Shown one piece after another: positions 59,690 to 64,000 of a stretch of 64,000 bases of DNA. A program made the translations under genes and the position numbers. The notes under the pieces were generated by a model that worked only from the letters and a program-made list of their open reading frames with translations, did no database searches and was not told where the DNA came from. Source of the DNA: Hyaloperonospora brassicae (lineage: Eukaryota > Oomycota > Peronosporomycetes > Peronosporales > Peronosporaceae); assembly GCA_947650285.1 (NCBI GenBank), contig CANTFL010000221.1, positions 124,001-188,000 of the forward strand. The letters are read 5' to 3'. Numbering within the stretch: the stretch's first letter is position 1; each line of letters starts with the position of its first letter.

Positions 59690-61566
59690 CAGTCGTCCCT
59701 CCATATAGCGGATTTTATGTGTGGCGTTATACCTCGTTTCTTATATAAAACGCTATTATATAGAGGGTCAATCTGAACCCATCTAAGAGATGCATGCATG
59801 GTTGACTAAGTCTTTCCCATCGAGAACTGCTTTTTAGCGTGCTCGGTGATACTTGCCAGCTTCTTCGTCAATTCGTCGCTGTCGTGCTGTTGCGAAAGAA
59901 ATGATGACAGACGGAGACAACAGTCTAGAGCCTCGGATGGCCCAATCGTCACCTCATTGGCACTTTCACCATCGTTGTAGTGCTCCATCGCCTCGAGCCT
60001 TATCACGTCTGAGTCGCACTCGATCGACTCGTCGTCATCCGCACCGATGTAATTTACGACACTGACGCTGCAAGTTAAATCTTCCATGAGCTGCGTCAGC
60101 TCGTCCTCAACAGATCCATCGATGCGTTTCTTATAGTTGCGTAGTTGAATGAGATCGTCCATCGTTACCGCACTCACGATAGCACGCTTGCTTCAGCAGT
60201 TGCAATCACCTGCTCGGGTACCTCCTCCCAGCTTGATATATTAAAGCGCACAGCCTCCACGATATTAAACTTTCGGTCGATCCTGGTGTGGTATACATCC
60301 AGGAGCCATCGAACAAATTCTTTCGATACCCCGCTTAAACTCCCATAAAATTTCAATCAGAAAAAGAATACGTGCGAATTGCTGGTCAAGAGAACATCCA
60401 TTCAAACTTAACTGCGTCGATCGGTTGCAAGTGTGCTGACACATTTGGCGGCAGGAATGCCTGCTTGACATTTTGTAGCATTCAGCGGCGCCATTGTGAC
60501 ACGACGCGTTGTCCAGCAGGAGAAGTACTCTCCTCCCGTGCATCTTGGAATCGAAATGACGGAATTACTCATCAAACGTTGACCTGTTTTTCCACGCAGT
60601 CTGGTTGTTTGTGTACAAAAACTTCATTTGCTTGGTGTTGGCTTTGCGAAATGCTCGTGGTTGCTTCGACTTGCTTATGACAACTAGATTTATGTTCTCG
60701 GTCCCGGTCATGTTGCAGCACATTGCGACTGTTTATACGATCCTTCTATGACTTCTTTCCGTTGCGCTTGACCGTTTACAGTGTCTTGTTTGAAGGTAAG
60801 CGATAGAAGAGAGCTGATTCGTCAAAATTGAATATATGTCGTGGTAAATATGGTTCAATCAGCTCTTTTAGATCCATGCAATTTATTGCCACTTGAGCAC
60901 GATCAACTGAGTCTGCCTCGCCGTGAAGCACATGCTTCTTGATGCCATGTCGAGTCTTGAATATGTGCAGCCACACATTCCAAATCCGCGGGTCGCCCTC
61001 GCTTTTTTCTTGATCAGCTTGAATTGAGCGACGTTCATCTAGTAGTAGATCGTCTGTAAAAATCGCTTTGCCGACGTTGAGACGATATAATGTGAAGAAC
61101 GCAGCCTCAAGCGCCGGAAGCAGAACCTTTCGATTGCGCTTCCTGTCCGTGGAAAGGAAAGCGTTGGCAGGTTCCTGACAAATCCGTTATGCTGCAGTTT
61201 CGGAGATCCGAAGGCCGAGCTTCTCGCTGACCCAGGCTTGTATTTGGAATAGTTTTATGCCTGGTGTGCGTGCGATGTGCACCTGCACCTGAATCTTTTG
61301 CTCTATCGTCAGAATAGTTCGCTTTGACGACATGTTTAGGTCGGAACGGAAGAAAATGTGCAAAGTTGCAGGCAATACGAGACTGTGGCAAGTACAATAT
61401 AGAGGGAAACTGGTGATTGGTGGGCGTTTTTATATTACCCTATTTCTTCAGTCTGTTATGTAGAGTTAGCATACAAAAGCCAAGTAAAACAGCTTGGTGC
61501 GGGACACAAAGTTATTTAAACAAGAATTTAAAGCTCAATAGAGGTTCTTATATGGAGGTATGACTG
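59690..61566 (-). mobile_element. second pogo/Tigger-type DNA transposon
   Basis: 1877 bp between TA dinucleotides (59688-59689, 61567-61568). TIRs: left CAGTCGTCCCTCCATATAGC, right (inverted) CAGTCATACCTCCATATAAG. Inserted 19 bp beyond the relic LTR. The TIR differs from that of the element at 37800, so it is another subfamily. Confidence 0.9.
59806..61333 (-). pseudogene. pogo/Tigger transposase of the second element, broken
   Basis: Minus strand from ATG 61333: first HTH (SKRTILTIEQKIQVQVHIA; LFQIQAWVSEKLGLRIS), CENP-B-type region (IFKTRHGIKKHVLHGEAD), first Asp in PRHIFNFDESALFYRLP, second Asp in HGRRVLLLLDNASCHNG, and an acidic C-terminal part (GADDDESIECDSDVIRLEAM). Several frame changes lie between these blocks, and stops follow FYRLPSNKTL. 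Non-functional. Confidence 0.9.
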
Positions 61567-61604
61567 TAGTGCTATAGCTGGACATTATCCGCGAAGACAT
61601 TGTT

Positions 61605-62052
61605 TGTAACGGGGTGAGCCCGTTTCATAAAAATTGATACGAATGTATCAATTTTGTGTATATTATCCATGTAGATAATATTTAATCAACATTACTCAAG
61701 AAGAGGTGATGTTGACCAAATATTACCCCCGAGGGCAATATTCTTGGGTGCTCCACTTAATGGTTGATGTACACGGTAACAGTCTCTGCTGCACGCGCGC
61801 AATAAAGTGGTGAGCAAGAACCCCACATGGAAGATTGTAGTTCATCGAGTAAGATTAAGACAAAGACAATTTTTAGAAGAAACATAACTATACTAAATGC
61901 AGTTCTACTTTTACCTTATACAGATCTTTCAAGTTTTGTATACTTCCTCGAACTTCTTCACGCCACGCGTACGTGACGTCGAGAGTACGCAGCTTTGTGT
62001 TCGGTCAGCACAAGGTCTTACCAGTCATCTGGTAAGCGCTTTCCCCGTTACA
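61605..62052 (+). repeat. solo LTR, element 2 family, variant
   Basis: 448 bp from TGTAACGGGG to CCCCGTTACA, flanked by TTGTT and TTGTC (four of five identical). It is made of consecutive hairpins: AAAATTGATAC..GTATCAATTTT, ATTATC..GATAAT, CAACAT..ATGTTG, AATATTACCC..GGGCAATATT and TTACCAG..CTGGTAA. The body is diverged from the LTRs at 40130 and 62336. Confidence 0.88.
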
Positions 62053-62335
62053 TTGTCCATATTGCACGTCGTCTACATGGAAATGACAAGAATAGCATCG
62101 CTCTGTACATGTTTGCAAGCATTTTACCTTACACGTGCAATAATTGATTCCCATCTTTTAACTTTCAGAGTCGCACTTGCATACGCAAAACACTAGGAAT
62201 TTGACTCGCACTCAACCGTAAAGGTTCAGGATCGGCAGAACGTTGTTGGTCGAAATCGGTCGCAATACCGAGACAAGACTATTTTCGAAACCCGGTATCG
62301 TTACTTATGTACTGGATGTATCGAAAAGGCCAAGC

Positions 62336-63245
62336 TGTAATTGGGTAGCCCGTTACATGAAATTGTCATTAAGAAGATAATGACAATAAAGAATATTATG
62401 TTGAATATTTTTTAAATAATATCACCAATCGTGGTGATATTGTTGGGACGGCCGAAGAGTCTACTCATTGGTTGATATCGTGATGATATCAACCCACCAA
62501 TCGCTGCAAGACGCGCGCAATGGGTGGTGAGTAGACGTCATCATACGTTCAGTTACATTAGTATCATTCAGTCAGAACAAGTAAGAGATACAAGAGTTAT
62601 AGGACTTAATTATATTGATGAAACAGTTCTATTTTCCCCTTAAGACAGAGCTTTCGGGTCTGTCTTACCTGCCGCTTCCTCGGTTGCCCTGTGTACGCTT
62701 GTCGGGCGCTCGTTACCCTTGCTTTAAGTTCGCGCAAGGGGTGTGCCCCGTTACATCTGGTAGCACTTTGTAGTCCTACGCAAGGGGTGTGCCCCGTTCC
62801 AGGAGTGTGCCCCATTACACCTTGCGTGAACTTAACGCAAGGGTAACGAGCGCCCGACAAGCGTACACAGGGCAACCGAGGAAGCGGCAGGTAAGACAGA
62901 CCCGAAAGCTCTGTCTTAAGGGGAAAATAGAACTGTTTCATCAATATAATTAAGTCCTATAACTCTTGTATCTCTTACTTGTTCTGACTGAATGATACTA
63001 ATGTAACTGAACGTATGATGACGTCTACTCACCACCCATTGCGCGCGTCTTGCAGCGATTGGTGGGTTGACATCATCACGATATCAACCAATGAGTAGAC
63101 TCTTCGGCCGTCCCAACAATATCACCACGATTGGTGATATTATTTAAAAAATATTCAACATAATATTCTTTATTGTCATTATCTTCTTAATGGCAATCTC
63201 ATGTAACGGGCTACCCGGTTACACAAGGGGTGTGCCCCGTTTCAG
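62336..63245. repeat. head-to-head inverted LTR pair
   Basis: A full LTR on plus (62336-62755) is followed by its leader start TCTGGTAGCACTTTGTAGTC. Then come two partial repeats of the LTR end (GCAAGGGGTGTGCCCCGTT), and then an inverted, nearly identical LTR copy (about 62817-63223) lacking its outermost bases. A further LTR-end fragment closes at 63245. The two arms make a ~400-bp near-perfect inverted repeat with a ~60-bp centre. Confidence 0.9.
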
Positions 63246-64000
63246 AAGCACTACAAACTTGCTTCTTATAACGAAACGTACTTACGTAGCACATTTCACA
63301 GGCTGATCTGTAGACGTTATGGCGTTGTCAAACTCTGAAACACGTCTCGTCAACCATACAACTCTGTGATGGACCACAGCTTTATCGCGATAAAGAAATG
63401 TATGGACGATAACTTAACAAGCAGTGCGCTTCTGTCTGTTGGACAGAACGCACATCGACATGTGTAAATAAAGCATAGAAAATGCACAAAGAAAGTTTTG
63501 ACTTGTACATTATGTCAGATTCGTCAAAATAAATATGACGGTGCAGTGCACTCGACGAGTTGCCCCGGCGTCTAAATGTTGTCAGCAAAATCGTAATCAT
63601 AGACTGTGCAATACCTGTGAGTTTCTCGCTTCAGCAACACCGTCAGTCCTTTTAGCACTGGAAATAATGTGGCGTTAGTGGTATAAGAACCCCAAATGTT
63701 GATCGGTCGGCTTTCCTGACTCATAATTCTTGACTTAAAGAGAGAACCAGAACGTCAATGAGGTGCTTATGACTATGCGATATCGGTGTGCATTACCTGG
63801 ATAACGTACGTCATTCTCCTCCTTGCTACCTCAGTCTGCTGGCTCCGGACGTTGCGGGGGACACTGCGCAGAAGGCACGTAAATCAGGTATCCAGTCCGG
63901 GGTGGAGACAGGGCGCTGATGTCGCAAAAAAGTTTGGAATACCACTCTAATCTATACCGATGGGCCCCCGACGCAGCCGACCGGGTCCGGCCGTGTCACG
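63246..64000. other. no gene recognised
   Basis: A minus frame at 63382-63600 contains HIYFDESDIMYKSK, faintly like the first catalytic segment of pogo transposases (HIFNFDESALFYRL), but nothing else supports it. The remainder shows nothing. Confidence 0.4.

Noticed and set aside
63382..63600. HIYFDESDIMYKSK, like a pogo catalytic segment
   Set aside because: Only one short motif; no HTH, no second Asp and no TIR nearby.

Overview
The window looks like oomycete nuclear DNA, most probably from a Phytophthora- or downy-mildew-like genome. This is an inference. It rests on compact genes with few, short GT-AG introns, a cytochrome b5/cytochrome b5 reductase fusion, a GSII glutamine synthetase, a divergent ankyrin-like repeat protein, and heavy loading with Ty3/Gypsy, pogo/Tigger, hAT and other DDE transposons. 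No tRNA, rRNA, CRISPR or prokaryotic operon structure was seen.

Layout. 1-5.2 kb: mostly unassigned sequence, with two worn LTR fragments and a possible terminal exon at the very start. 5.2-12.8 kb: a decayed Gypsy element on the minus strand (element 1). 13.1-21.1 kb: a much younger Gypsy element on the minus strand (element 2) with 394-bp LTRs that differ at only a few sites; it has gag, pol and a chromodomain. 22.4-36.2 kb: a gene island with a spliced b5/b5-reductase gene, glutamine synthetase, a lysine-rich nuclear-type protein and an ankyrin-like protein. 37.8-63.2 kb: a transposon graveyard, visibly richer in A+T. It holds a pogo element with TIRs and TA duplications, a solo LTR with a perfect 5-bp duplication, a decayed intron-containing DDE transposase, a Gypsy relic related to element 1, a hAT element with TIRs, a Gypsy relic related to element 2, a second pogo element, another solo LTR, and two LTRs in head-to-head inversion.

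Two observations stand out. First, element 2 and the LTRs of its family are tiled almost end to end by short perfect or near-perfect inverted repeats (stems of about 7-14 nt with tiny loops), including through gag and pol coding sequence. Neighbouring host genes do not show this, and older copies show only remnants. Second, element 2 carries a long gene on the strand opposite to gag-pol, between the chromodomain and the 3' LTR. It encodes about 534 residues: an acidic, Ser-rich N-terminus and a C-terminal coiled coil. The relic at 57.3-59.7 kb keeps the same antisense protein along its length, with different lesions, so the antisense frame seems to have been conserved by selection. The coiled-coil half overlaps the sense-strand integrase-chromodomain linker. 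Element 1 also shows an antisense coiled-coil frame in the same place. Element 2 further has a candidate -1 frameshift signal between gag and pol.

All of this is read by eye. Family names come from motifs seen in the translated sequence; no database search was run.
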